Shown one piece after another: positions 42,162-51,459 of a stretch of DNA of 64,000 bases. This DNA comes from Tabrizicola sp. TH137. GTDB lineage: Bacteria; Pseudomonadota; Alphaproteobacteria; Rhodobacterales; Rhodobacteraceae. A program made the position numbers and the translations under genes. The DNA lies in assembly GCF_002855575.1 (NCBI RefSeq), contig NZ_PKRQ01000005.1, positions 248,001 through 312,000 on the forward strand, in the 5' to 3' direction. Within the stretch, counting starts at the first letter, position 1. Each line of letters begins with the position of its first letter. The notes beneath the pieces are model-generated. The model had not been told where the DNA came from. It worked only from the letters and a program-made list of their open reading frames with translations, and did not search any database.

Positions 42162-45100
42162 TCAGGCCGCGGCCCTCTGCCGGGCAGGTGTTGCACAAAA
42201 AATCATCCGCCGCTTGGCCACGGGCCGCGCGGTCGGGCCATACAGCCACTCCGCCGCCACCACGCCCGCCAAAACAGGGGCCAGCAGCGGGAAGGCCGCC
42301 GCGATCTCCGCCGCCACCTCTGCGCCCAGCGCCGCCACGGCAATCGGGCCGGGATACATCGTCTCCGTCGCCATGCCTTGCGCGAAAACGATCCCGTGCC
42401 GCTCCAGCAGAAGGTGGTGATACTTCACCTCGCGCCGCCCCTTGGCGATGCGGAACCGCGCATCCCCCGTCTCGGCCAGATGCTTGGCCCGCACCAGCAT
42501 CTCCTGCCCGTCCACCTCGGCCAGAACCGCATGATTGGGCGAAACCAGCACATCCCCCCGGTTGCCCAGCGCCCCGTCGCGGATCAGCACCGGCCGCAAC
42601 AGCGGCTCCGCCGCCAGCGCCGCGCGGTCCAGATGCCGCCCGCCCGCCCAGATCACCGGCTGCAACCCGTGGTCCAGCGTCATCACAAGGTCGCCCGCCC
42701 GGATCATCTCCACCGGCACCTCGCCCCGCTCCGTCAGGATCAGGGTCCCGGTCCCGAAACAGGGAATCCCGATCTGCGCCAGCGCCGGGCGGCTCTGGAA
42801 CACCGCCGCATCCACTCCTGCCAGCCGGATCGACACCCCGCCCGGAAAGCTCAGGATCGACCCGCCCGCCCCGTCCGACGTCACCGTCACGTCGCGCAGC
42901 CGCACCGGATTGCCCTGCTCGTCCACCAGCCCCGACACGTCCAACTGATCGGCAAAAAGACCGTCCACCAGCGTCACGTCGAAATCCGTGATCGCATCCG
43001 ACCCGCCGCCCGTGGTCAGGAAGAAGACATCGCGCCCCTCCCCCCCGCTCAGAGTATCGGCCCCCTCGCCACCGGTGATGGAGTCATTCCCGGTTCCGCC
43101 GCGGATGGTGTCATTCCCGGCCCCGCCGAACAGCCGGTCATTCCCCTCGTCGCCATCAACGGTATCGTCGCCCAGACCGGCGAAAACGGTATCGTTGTCC
43201 GCCCCGCCCGACAGGATGTCATTCCCCGCCAGACCGTCGATCAGATCCTCGCCCGCCCCGCCGTAGAGGGTGTTGATAAACCAGTCCGAACTCTCCGTTC
43301 CGAAATTGTCGAACCCGGTGATCGTGTCGTTGAAGGCAGACCCGATGATGCCGTCGATCCCGCTCAGGACATCGCCCTGCGCATGGCCGCCCGATGCGCT
43401 CCAGGTCGAAAGGTTGATGTTGATCGCCGCATCGCTGGCCGAATAATCGGCCACATCCATCCCGGTGCTGCCACGCAGCGTATCCGCCCCGGCCCCGCCC
43501 GCCAGCGTGTCATTGCCCGCCCCGCCATCCAGCGAGTCGTTGCCATCGCCCCCCGACAGGCTGTCATTCCCCGCCCCGCCGAACAGACGGTCTTCCCCCG
43601 CCCCGCCCCAGAGCCGGTTGTTGTCCCCGTTCCCCGTCAGCGTGTCATTCAGCGCCGATCCCTGAAGATCCTCGAAGCCGCTGATCGAATCCCCTGCCGC
43701 GCCGCCGCCCGTGGCGTTGGTCTCCAGATTGACCGACACCCCCGCCGTCGCATCGGAATAGTCCAGCCGGTCGGTCCCCGACCCGCCGACCATCGTGTCG
43801 GACCCGGCCCCGCCGCGAACCGTGTCATCCCCCGCGCCGCCGAACAGCGTGTCGTTCCCTGCCCCGGCATCCAGCAGGTCGTTGCCATCCCCGCCATCCA
43901 CCGAGTCATTGCCGTCACCGCCGAAAAGCTGATCTGTCCCGATCCCGCCGAACAGGATGTCATCGCCGATCCCGGCCTGCACCAGGTCGTCGCCATCCCC
44001 GGCATCCAGCGAATCCGTCCCCGCCCCGCCAAAGATGGAGTCATTGCCCGTGCCGCCAAAGACCGTGTCATTCTCGGTCCCGGCATCCACAAGGTCATTC
44101 CCCGCCCCGGCATCCAGCGAATCCGCACCCGCTCCGCCATAGACGGAGTCGTTGCCGATGCCGCCAAAGACCGTGTCGCCGTCGTTCCCACCCTCGACCC
44201 AGTCATCCCCCGCCCCGGCATCGAGCGAATCCGTCCCATCCCCGCCGAACAGCCGGTCATTGCCCGCCCCGGCAAAGATCGTGTCCGCCCCGGCCCGGGT
44301 GTCAAAGATGTCGTTGCCACTGCCGCCGGTCAGCGAATCCCCCGCCGATCCGGTGACCACCGTTTCAACCTGCGAATAGCTGGTCGTCCCGCCCCCGCCC
44401 GAGGCCGTCCCCGCCCCCTCGCCCGAGGCATTGAGCGTTACCCCCGTGGTAAAGCCCGACATGTCCAGCGTGTCATTCCCCGACCCGCCCGTGATCGTGT
44501 CCGATCCGTCGCCGGAAACGATGACAAAGAGGTCATCCCCGTCGCCACCCCAAAGCTGGTCGTTCCCCGTGCCGCCGCGCAGCGTGTCGTTGCCCGCTCC
44601 CCCGGCCAGCGTATCCGCCCCGCCCGCGCCCGAGAGCGAGTCATTGCCCGCCCCGGCATCGACGCTGTCCGCCCCCGATCCGCCAAAGACGGAATCATTG
44701 CCGGACCCCAGCACGAAGCGCTCGAATTCATAGAATTCATCGCTTCCCGCCGCCCCGGTCATCGTGCCGCTGCCCGTGCCGTTGAAGGTAAGGGTGACGT
44801 TCCCGGTCAGCCCGCTCCCATCCAGCGTGTCGGTCCCGTTCCCGCCATACAGCGTATCGGCCCCGTCCTGCATCGCCAGGATGACCCGGTCATTGCCATC
44901 GCCGCCATAGATCAGGTCCGCCCCGGTCCCGCCCGTCAGGACGTCATTGCCGGCATCGCCCTCGATCCTGTCATTGCCGCTGCCGCCGTCGATCGTGTCA
45001 TTGCCACCATCGCCCCTGACCCTGTCGTTCCCGGCACCGGACTGCACATTGTCATTGCCCGTCCCGCCATCGACGTCATTGTCGCCGGCCGGGTTGTAGG

Positions 45101-45530
45101 TCTGCTCCCGGATGTCGCCATAGCGCGGCTCGGCCGCCGTCGCCGACTGGACGGAGGTCACCGTCGCACTGATCCCCGGTTGCAGATCAAGGTCCGAGAC
45201 ATAGCCCACCAGCGTCTGGCCGACATAGACCTCATAGACCATGAACTCACGGTCGCCGGTGTTCAGGGTATAGGCATTGCCCACCCGGACGAGGCCATTC
45301 GCCACCGTCTGCCCGGCCGCATTGGTGACCACGGCCGTCTGGTTGCTGTCCTGCTGCGCCCCCGTGCCGCCCGAGAAAACGTCGTCATCATCCGTGACGG
45401 AAAAATTCAGCCGGTCGGTCGCCGTCGAAAAACTGGGGTCCAGCATGACGCTGGAGCCGGCCTGCAACGGGCCGCCCCCATTGACGATGACGCTGGAGGG
45501 CGAAAACCCCGTAAGGTTGAATACTGGCAT
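42162..45530 (-). CDS. RTX calcium-binding protein with C-terminal Hint domain (copy 1)
   Basis: This is a 1122-residue secreted-type protein. An N-terminal beta-rich domain (about 1-160) is followed by many hemolysin-type GGxGxDxLx nonapeptides (about 160-890, for example GGAGNDSLSGGDGNDSLDGG) that fold as calcium-stabilised beta-rolls. A Hint domain comes next, starting IPCFGTGTLILTERGEVPVE with the catalytic cysteine and containing VLVSPNHAVL. No N-terminal signal is seen. RTX proteins normally leave by a type I system, but the C-terminus here is the Hint domain and a short basic tail. Hint domains can self-cleave; whether this one does is unknown. It is a tandem paralogue of the next gene, with a nearly identical 3' end. 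Confidence 0.9.
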   Translation of the reverse strand: MPVFNLTGFSPSSVIVNGGGPLQAGSSVMLDPSFSTATDRLNFSVTDDDDVFSGGTGAQQDSNQTAVVTNAAGQTVANGLVRVGNAYTLNTGDREFMVYEVYVGQTLVGYVSDLDLQPGISATVTSVQSATAAEPRYGDIREQTYNPAGDNDVDGGTGNDNVQSGAGNDRVRGDGGNDTIDGGSGNDRIEGDAGNDVLTGGTGADLIYGGDGNDRVILAMQDGADTLYGGNGTDTLDGSGLTGNVTLTFNGTGSGTMTGAAGSDEFYEFERFVLGSGNDSVFGGSGADSVDAGAGNDSLSGAGGADTLAGGAGNDTLRGGTGNDQLWGGDGDDLFVIVSGDGSDTITGGSGNDTLDMSGFTTGVTLNASGEGAGTASGGGGTTSYSQVETVVTGSAGDSLTGGSGNDIFDTRAGADTIFAGAGNDRLFGGDGTDSLDAGAGDDWVEGGNDGDTVFGGIGNDSVYGGAGADSLDAGAGNDLVDAGTENDTVFGGTGNDSIFGGAGTDSLDAGDGDDLVQAGIGDDILFGGIGTDQLFGGDGNDSVDGGDGNDLLDAGAGNDTLFGGAGDDTVRGGAGSDTMVGGSGTDRLDYSDATAGVSVNLETNATGGGAAGDSISGFEDLQGSALNDTLTGNGDNNRLWGGAGEDRLFGGAGNDSLSGGDGNDSLDGGAGNDTLAGGAGADTLRGSTGMDVADYSASDAAININLSTWSASGGHAQGDVLSGIDGIIGSAFNDTITGFDNFGTESSDWFINTLYGGAGEDLIDGLAGNDILSGGADNDTVFAGLGDDTVDGDEGNDRLFGGAGNDTIRGGTGNDSITGGEGADTLSGGEGRDVFFLTTGGGSDAITDFDVTLVDGLFADQLDVSGLVDEQGNPVRLRDVTVTSDGAGGSILSFPGGVSIRLAGVDAAVFQSRPALAQIGIPCFGTGTLILTERGEVPVEMIRAGDLVMTLDHGLQPVIWAGGRHLDRAALAAEPLLRPVLIRDGALGNRGDVLVSPNHAVLAEVDGQEMLVRAKHLAETGDARFRIAKGRREVKYHHLLLERHGIVFAQGMATETMYPGPIAVAALGAEVAAEIAAAFPLLAPVLAGVVAAEWLYGPTARPVAKRRMIFCATPARQRAAA
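42207..42764 (-). repeat. Duplicated 558-bp Hint-coding segment, copy A
   Basis: This segment encodes most of the Hint domain of the first RTX gene. By direct reading it differs from 45747-46304 at only about 18 of 558 positions with no gaps, far closer than the rest of the two genes. The two copies are direct repeats about 3.5 kb apart. Confidence 0.85.
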
Positions 45531-45701
45531 GACCGACCGCTTCCGCTACCACTCAAGGACGCAGGAGGGCGGAACCCCGCAAACTGAGGTTGCACCGTTC
45601 CCATATGCCAAGACGGCAGGGAAAGGGCCCGGTTAAGGCTCAGGTCACGATTTTCTGCGACTTCCTCGCAGATCCGCCCCGACGGCCGGCATCAGGCGGC
45701 A

Positions 45702-48700
45702 TCAGGCCGCCGCGCGGCGGTTCGGATTGGGGCCGGAAACAAGCTGCCGCCGCTTGGCCATGGGCCGCGCGGTCGGGCCATACAGCCACTCCGCCGCCAC
45801 CACGCCCGCCAGGACAGGGGCCAGCAGCGGGAAGGCCGCCGCGATCTCCGCCGCCACCTCTGCACCCAGCGCCGCCACCGCGATCGGGCCGGGATACATC
45901 GTCTCCGTCGCCATGCCTTGCGCGAAAACGATCCCGTGCCGCTCCAGCAAAAGGTGGTGATACCCCACCTCGCGCCGCCCCTTGGCAATGCGGAACCGCG
46001 CATCCCCCGTCTCGGCCAGATGCTTGGCCCGGACCAGCATCTCCTGCCCGTCCACCTCGGCCAGAACCGCATGATTGGGCGAAACCAGCACATCCCCCCG
46101 GTTGCCCAGCGCCCCGTCGCGGATCAGCACCGGCCGCAGCAGTGGCTCCGCCGCCAGCGCCGCGCGGTCCAGATGCCGCCCGCCCGCCCAGATCACCGGT
46201 TGCAACCCGTGATCCAGCGTCATCACAAGATCGCCCGCCCGGATCGCCTCCACCGGCACCTCGCCCCGCTCCGTCAGGATCAGGGTCCCGGTCCCGAAAC
46301 AGGGCACGCCCAGCGCCACCAGCGCGGGCTTGGTCGAAATCAGCGACGGGTCAATCCCCACCAGCCGGATGATCTCGCCGCCGGGGAAGGTGATCAGCGA
46401 TCCCCCCGCCCCGTCCGAGGTGACCACCGCATCCGCCCAGTTGACCGGATTGCCGGTCGCATCCACCAGCGCCGACACGTCGATCCGGTCGGTGAACTGT
46501 CCCTCGACCAGCGTCAGGTCCAGATCGTTGATCTGGTCCCTCCCGCCCCCCGCCGAAAAGGCAAAGATGTCCCGCCCCGACCCGCCCGCCAGCGTGTCAT
46601 TGCCCGCGCCACCGGCCAGCGTGTCATTGCCCGCACCGCCCGACATCGTGTCGTTGCCGGCATCCCCGCTCAGGACATCATTGCCATCGCCGCCGCTGAC
46701 GGTGTCATTGCCGTCGCCGCCCAGAACGGTGTCATCATCCGCGCCGCCGAACAGCGCATCGCTGCCGCCCCGGCCCTCGATGACGTCATTGCCCGCGCCG
46801 CCCTCGAACTGGTTGAAATAGAAGTCGGCGGAACTCAGCCCCTCGTCGTCGAAGCCGATGATCGTGTCGTTGAAGGCCGACCCGACGACGCCATCCACCC
46901 CGGCCAGCACGTCGCCCTGCGCATGGCCGCCCGTCGCCGTCCAGGTCCGCAGGTTGATGTTCACCGCCGCGTCGCTGGCGGAATAGTCGATCACGTCAAG
47001 ACCGGTCCCGCCATAAAGCGTGTCGATCCCCGCCCCGCCGATCAGCGTGTCATTGGCATCCCCGCCTTCCAGCAAATCCTGCCCGTCGCCGCCGAAAAGG
47101 CTGTCCGCGCTGCCACCGCCGAAGATCTGGTCATTCCCCGCCCCGGCAAAGACGGTCTCAAACCCCAATCCCCCGATGATCGTGTCATTGCCTGACCCGG
47201 TCTGAAGGACCTCCATCCCCGAAAAGGTCGTGGTCCCGGCGCTGCTGTCGATCGTCCCCGCCCCGGCGCCGGAATAATCGACCTCCACCGCCGTGGTGAA
47301 CCCGCTGAAATCGACCGTATCATTGCCGGTCCCGCCGAACAGCGTATCCGACCCGTCCCCCGCCGCGACGACGAAACGGTCATCCCCGCCATCCCCGAAC
47401 AGCGAGTCGCTCCCCGTCCCGCCGATCAGCGTGTCATTGCCGTCACCGCCATAAAGCGTGTCGCCGCTCGACCCGCCATCGACGAGGTCATCCCCTGCCC
47501 CGCCATAGAGCGTATCGACCCCGCCGCCGCCGAACAGGCTGTCCGCGCCCTCACCCGTCTCGACGAATTCCGTCCCGGTCCCGCCAAAGATCGTGTCGTT
47601 CCCGGCCCCGGTCAGCGCCCGCTCGGCCGAGGTGAAGCTGACCGTCGTCCCGCTCGCCGACACCGTCCCGATGCCGGTCGCGCTATAAGTGATCGTCGCC
47701 CCGGCGGTGATCAGCGTGGTATCCACCGTATCGGTGCCGCCATCGCCGCCGATCGTGTCCGTCCCGCCCCCGGTTTCCAGCAGGAACCGGTCATCCCCGG
47801 TGCCGCCGACCATGGAATCATTGCCCAGCCCGCCGCGGATCGTGTCATTCCCCGACCCGGCATCCAGCAGGTCATTCCCCGCCCCGCCATCCAGCGAGTC
47901 ATCCCCGGCCCCGCCATAAAGCGAATCCGCGTCATCGCCGCCATCCAGCGTATCAGCCGCGTCCCCGCCGAACAGGCTGTCCACCCCCAGCCCGCCAAAA
48001 AGCTGGTCCAGCCCGGTCGTCGCCTCCAGCCGGTCATTGCCCGACCCACCGAACAGCGTGTTGTTGCCGCTCCCGCCGAACAGGTTGTCGGCATCGTCGC
48101 CGCCATCCAGCAGGTCATTCCCGGCATTCCCCGCCAGGCTGTCCGCACCGGTCCCGCCGAACAGCGCATCACCGCCCGATCCGCCGGAGATGGTATCCGC
48201 CCCGCCATTGCCCCATAGGGTGACACTGCCACCGCTCAGCGCCGCGTTCAGCGTGTCATTGAACCCGGTGCCGTCGATGGCCTCGATGCCCGTGAAGGCG
48301 ACCGCCGTCACGCCGACAAGGTTCTGGTTCCCGTTCCCCGTGCCGGAAAAGACGACATTCGCCCCCGTCCCGGCGGTGGTAAAGCTGATCGTGTCGGTCC
48401 CGGTCCCGCCAAAGATCGAATCCGCCTGGCTGCCGGTGGTAACGATGAACGTGTCGTCGCCATCCTCGCCCGACAGGCTGTCGCTGCCCGGCCCGCCAGT
48501 GATGACGTCATTCCCGGCCCCACCCAGGATCGTGTCATTCCCCGCCCCGCCCGACAGCGTGTCATTGCCCGCCCCGCCCCGCAGCGAGTCATTGCCGCTG
48601 CCGCCGGTCAGGCTGTTGTCCAGCGACTGCTCGTAATCCAGGATGGCGAGGCTGGCATAGGGCACGCCCGCCGCCGTGGTCGGGGTGACGGTGGCTACCG

Positions 48701-49070
48701 TGTATTGCACCCCCGGCTGCAACGGCGCCGAAGAGACATAGCCCACCACCGTGCTGCCGACGATGACCTGGTAAAGGCTGACGCTCCCCAGCACGGGGTC
48801 GGTGACGACAAAGCCATTGCCCAGCCGGATCGTGCCCGAGGCCAGCGTCGCCCCCGCCGCCGTGACCACAACCCCCGTCTGCGTCCCGTCAAGAACCGCC
48901 GCCGCCGAACCGGAAAATACCGTGTCGTCATCGGTGACGGTGATCGTCAGGGCGGCAGTGGATGCAGACCAGTTCGCGTCCAACCGGAAGGTTGACCCGA
49001 CAACGGGGGTCCCTCCCCCCGCAACGACGATGGCACCGACGGCATAGCCGTCGATCACATATGTGGCCAT
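45702..49070 (-). CDS. RTX calcium-binding protein with C-terminal Hint domain (copy 2)
   Basis: This 1122-residue protein has the same architecture as its downstream neighbour. An N-terminal beta domain starts MATYVIDGYAVGAIVVAGGG with TDDDTVFSGS. Arrays of GGxGNDxLxGG nonapeptides follow (about residues 160-890), with segments such as GGAGNDTLSGGAGNDTILGG. The C-terminal Hint domain begins VPCFGTGTLILTERGEVPVE and contains VLVSPNHAVL. The ATG at 49070 starts the conserved domain; the open frame extends upstream without homology. It is probably exported and bound to calcium outside the cell. The function (adhesin, biofilm matrix or self-processing surface protein) is not clear. Confidence 0.9.
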   Translation of the reverse strand: MATYVIDGYAVGAIVVAGGGTPVVGSTFRLDANWSASTAALTITVTDDDTVFSGSAAAVLDGTQTGVVVTAAGATLASGTIRLGNGFVVTDPVLGSVSLYQVIVGSTVVGYVSSAPLQPGVQYTVATVTPTTAAGVPYASLAILDYEQSLDNSLTGGSGNDSLRGGAGNDTLSGGAGNDTILGGAGNDVITGGPGSDSLSGEDGDDTFIVTTGSQADSIFGGTGTDTISFTTAGTGANVVFSGTGNGNQNLVGVTAVAFTGIEAIDGTGFNDTLNAALSGGSVTLWGNGGADTISGGSGGDALFGGTGADSLAGNAGNDLLDGGDDADNLFGGSGNNTLFGGSGNDRLEATTGLDQLFGGLGVDSLFGGDAADTLDGGDDADSLYGGAGDDSLDGGAGNDLLDAGSGNDTIRGGLGNDSMVGGTGDDRFLLETGGGTDTIGGDGGTDTVDTTLITAGATITYSATGIGTVSASGTTVSFTSAERALTGAGNDTIFGGTGTEFVETGEGADSLFGGGGVDTLYGGAGDDLVDGGSSGDTLYGGDGNDTLIGGTGSDSLFGDGGDDRFVVAAGDGSDTLFGGTGNDTVDFSGFTTAVEVDYSGAGAGTIDSSAGTTTFSGMEVLQTGSGNDTIIGGLGFETVFAGAGNDQIFGGGSADSLFGGDGQDLLEGGDANDTLIGGAGIDTLYGGTGLDVIDYSASDAAVNINLRTWTATGGHAQGDVLAGVDGVVGSAFNDTIIGFDDEGLSSADFYFNQFEGGAGNDVIEGRGGSDALFGGADDDTVLGGDGNDTVSGGDGNDVLSGDAGNDTMSGGAGNDTLAGGAGNDTLAGGSGRDIFAFSAGGGRDQINDLDLTLVEGQFTDRIDVSALVDATGNPVNWADAVVTSDGAGGSLITFPGGEIIRLVGIDPSLISTKPALVALGVPCFGTGTLILTERGEVPVEAIRAGDLVMTLDHGLQPVIWAGGRHLDRAALAAEPLLRPVLIRDGALGNRGDVLVSPNHAVLAEVDGQEMLVRAKHLAETGDARFRIAKGRREVGYHHLLLERHGIVFAQGMATETMYPGPIAVAALGAEVAAEIAAAFPLLAPVLAGVVAAEWLYGPTARPMAKRRQLVSGPNPNRRAAA
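45747..46304 (-). repeat. Duplicated 558-bp Hint-coding segment, copy B
   Basis: This is the partner of 42207-42764, in the same orientation and reading frame, with about 18 differences by eye. High identity limited to the Hint-coding part suggests recent gene conversion or unequal crossing-over. Confidence 0.85.
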
Positions 49071-49367
49071 TCCACCGCTCGCGCCATACCGCCCGATCTG
49101 AGGCCGGGTCGGACCAATCCCGGACTTCTGCCGGGTTAACACATTCTTAAGGGGGCAAATTATGGCCGAATTGTGGCAATTGTGGCGCCGGGCCCCTGAG
49201 CGGCCGCTTTTGCCCCTGCCTCGCCACATGCGGGCCGCAAGCCTGAACAAGTTTCCGCCGGCCCCGCAGCAAGGGGCCAGGCCAGCCCGGGCCGTCGCAG
49301 GTTTCACAAGGGGGGGGAGGGATCTGGCGCTCTGCCGCCACGGTCGCGCCGGTCACGACCAGCCGGA
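49071..49367. other. Intergenic region between RTX copy 2 and tRNA-Leu
   Basis: These 297 bases contain no recognisable gene. The part nearest the RTX start, around 49130-49170, is AT-rich compared with its surroundings (GTTAACACATTCTTAAG) and is the likely promoter region for the RTX gene on the minus strand. Confidence 0.45.
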
Positions 49368-49454
49368 TGGTGCGGATGAAAGGACTCGAACCTTCACGGG
49401 AGTTACCCCACAGCGACCTCAACGCTGCGCGTCTACCAATTCCGCCACATCCGC
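49368..49454 (-). tRNA. tRNA-Leu (anticodon GAG)
   Basis: The minus strand gives an acceptor stem GCGGATG paired with CATCCGC, discriminator A and encoded CCA. The D-arm contains GGCGGAATTGGTAGACGC, and the anticodon loop TTGAGGT gives GAG (49420-49418). There is a long variable arm (TGGGGTAACTCCCG) and a T-arm AAGGTTCGAGTCCTTT. This is a class II tRNA structure with all stems intact. Confidence 0.96.
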
Positions 49455-49542
49455 ACGATCCGGCTTGGTGGCGGCTGTTTAGCGAAGCGCTCCGGGGAAG
49501 GAAAGAGGAAAAAAGCGCCCCGCTTCACCCGCCCCAACCGGT

Positions 49543-50535
49543 TCAGCCGCGCCCCATCACCTGCTTCAGGCTGCGCTCCAGATCGGCGGCGGCGGCCTCG
49601 GCGATGGCGCGATGCGTCTTCATCCGCTGCCCGGCCCGCGCCTCGCGCAGCCGCGCCGTCATCGACCGCAGGAAGCGGCCAAGCACCGTGCCCTCTTCCG
49701 GCTCCGGCAGACGGCGGCTGTTGTGGCCACGCATCACCTCGCGCATCCGCGCGGCATTGGCGATCAGCGCCTCGTCGGCCTGCAACCCGCCCTCGTCTGC
49801 GGTGAAGAAGGCCGCGCAGCGCCCGGCGCAACGCGCCGCCGTCTCGGGCATCTCCACCAGCCCCGCCCGCGCCGCCACATGGCGCAGCGTCAGCGGGTTG
49901 TAATTGTAGATATGCCCGTAATGGAACAGCCGCCCCTGCAACCTGTTGCGCGCCTCGGCCTCGATATTCGGCACCTCGATATAAAGCACGCCCCCCGGCC
50001 TCAGCCAACCGCGCAGCACCGACAGCGACGCCACCGGATCGCGCATATGCTCCAGCACATGGCTCAGCCGGATCAGGTCAAAACGCCCCTCGGGAAAGTC
50101 GCATTCCTCCAGCGTCCGCCCCGCCACATCCAGCCCCAGCTTCTCGCGGCAATAGGCGGCATAGCCCTCATGCGGCTCCACCGCCGTCATCTCGGCCCCC
50201 AGATGCCGGGCCAAGAAGGTGAACTCCCCGCTCCCCGCGCCCAGATCCAGCCAGTCGCCGCCCCGCGCATAGATGTCGCGGAACTCGATGAAATGCACCT
50301 TCAGCCGCTCCAGATTGCGCCAGACCTGCCGCAGCCGCGGCTCCGTCGCCCCCTTGTAGCTTTCGCGGTAATCCTTGCGGTAGAACCGGTCCAGTTCCTC
50401 CGCCGTAGGCACCGGATCGTTGCGCAGCACGCCACAGCCCGAACAGAGCACGGTCATCAACGGCTGGCCATGCCGATCCGTCCGGGACACCACCTCCGTC
50501 CCCGTCGCGCCGCACAGAACGCAGCCCTCTGCCAT
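49543..50535 (-). CDS. Class I SAM-dependent methyltransferase with N-terminal zinc-ribbon
   Basis: This is a 330-residue protein. The first 40 residues contain two CxxC pairs (CVLCGATG and LCSGCGVLRNDPVPT), a zinc-ribbon lead often seen on sugar- or nucleotide-modifying methyltransferases. The Rossmann methyltransferase core follows with motif I WLDLGAGSGEFTFLARHLGA, the acidic AVEPHEGYA, and the motif LIRLSHVLEHMRDP. GGAGGAG eight bases before the ATG at 50535 fixes the start. The gene stands alone next to tRNA-Leu. The substrate is unknown; surface polysaccharide sugars are a common target of this architecture. Confidence 0.87.
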   Translation of the reverse strand: MAEGCVLCGATGTEVVSRTDRHGQPLMTVLCSGCGVLRNDPVPTAEELDRFYRKDYRESYKGATEPRLRQVWRNLERLKVHFIEFRDIYARGGDWLDLGAGSGEFTFLARHLGAEMTAVEPHEGYAAYCREKLGLDVAGRTLEECDFPEGRFDLIRLSHVLEHMRDPVASLSVLRGWLRPGGVLYIEVPNIEAEARNRLQGRLFHYGHIYNYNPLTLRHVAARAGLVEMPETAARCAGRCAAFFTADEGGLQADEALIANAARMREVMRGHNSRRLPEPEEGTVLGRFLRSMTARLREARAGQRMKTHRAIAEAAAADLERSLKQVMGRG

Positions 50536-50750
50536 GGCGCCACTCCTCCGCCCGCCCCCGCTTCCGCCCGCCATCTGCGCAATGTTTGCGCCCGGCACAA
50601 GAGAGAAAGCAGGAACCGGCACGCCCCCGCCGCCGCATCCGGCGCATAATTTTCTTGCGCAGGGATGCTTTGCCACCGTGACAGTCGCCTTCACACTCCT
50701 TATTTCATGGATCAAGCCAGAGGAGGGGGCGCCCGCGCCCCGGCGATAAC

Positions 50751-51452
50751 ATGGTCGAATGGACCCACCTGCCCGGGCTCAGCCCCTATCTTCCCACGCT
50801 CGCCGCGATGGAAACCCGCGCCGCCGCCATTGCCGAAGGTTCGGCGACCGAGGCGGTCTGGCTGCTGGAACACCCGCCCCTCTACACGGCAGGCACCTCG
50901 GCAAAGCCTGCCGACCTCACCGATCCCAACCGCTTCCCCGTCCATGAAACCGGACGCGGCGGCCAATACACCTATCACGGCCCCGGCCAGCGGGTGATCT
51001 ACTGCATGCTGGATGTCGGCGCCCGTGGCCGCGACGTGCGCTGCTTCGTCCGCGCGCTGGAAAACTGGGTCATCGCCACGCTGGCCGAATTCAACATCCG
51101 CGGCGAAATCCGCCCCGGCCGCGTCGGCGTCTGGGTCACCCGCCCCGACCGCGCCCCCTCCCCCGACGGCAGCCCGGCCGAAGACAAGATCGCCGCCATC
51201 GGGGTCAAGCTGCGCCGCTGGGTCAGTTTCCACGGCATCTCGATCAATGTGGAACCCGACCTGTCGCATTTCTCCGGCATCATCCCCTGCGGCATCCGCG
51301 ACCATGGCGTGACCAGCCTCGTCGATCTCGGCCTGCCCGTCACCATGGCCGATCTCGACGCCGCGCTGATGGCGACCTTCCCGCGCTTCTTCCCCACCGA
51401 GGGCGGCCTTCATCCCGACGGCCGCGCCCCTGCCGCCTGCATCATCCCCTGA
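50751..51452 (+). CDS. lipB: Octanoyl-[acyl-carrier-protein]:protein N-octanoyltransferase
   Basis: LipB transfers octanoate from ACP to lipoyl domains, the first step of lipoate assembly. The 233-residue protein has [19 protein letters not shown], the catalytic lysine in [18 protein letters not shown] and the catalytic cysteine in [15 protein letters not shown]. Length and motif order are normal. It is divergent from the methyltransferase gene and followed after seven bases by a LytTR gene. A LipA gene is not in view. Confidence 0.96.
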   Translation: MVEWTHLPGLSPYLPTLAAMETRAAAIAEGSATEAVWLLEHPPLYTAGTSAKPADLTDPNRFPVHETGRGGQYTYHGPGQRVIYCMLDVGARGRDVRCFVRALENWVIATLAEFNIRGEIRPGRVGVWVTRPDRAPSPDGSPAEDKIAAIGVKLRRWVSFHGISINVEPDLSHFSGIIPCGIRDHGVTSLVDLGLPVTMADLDAALMATFPRFFPTEGGLHPDGRAPAACIIP

Positions 51453-51459
51453 GGCGATC

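Noticed and set aside
42075-45587. A 1170-codon open frame on the plus strand opposite the first RTX gene
   Set aside because: It mirrors the regular GC-rich nonapeptide-coding repeats; its translation is rich in Arg, Pro and His without any domain, while the minus strand encodes RTX and Hint motifs.
42990-48640. Regularly spaced short repeats that could suggest a CRISPR array
   Set aside because: The repeats are in frame, degenerate and encode GGxGxDxLx units; there are no constant repeats separated by unique spacers and no cas genes.
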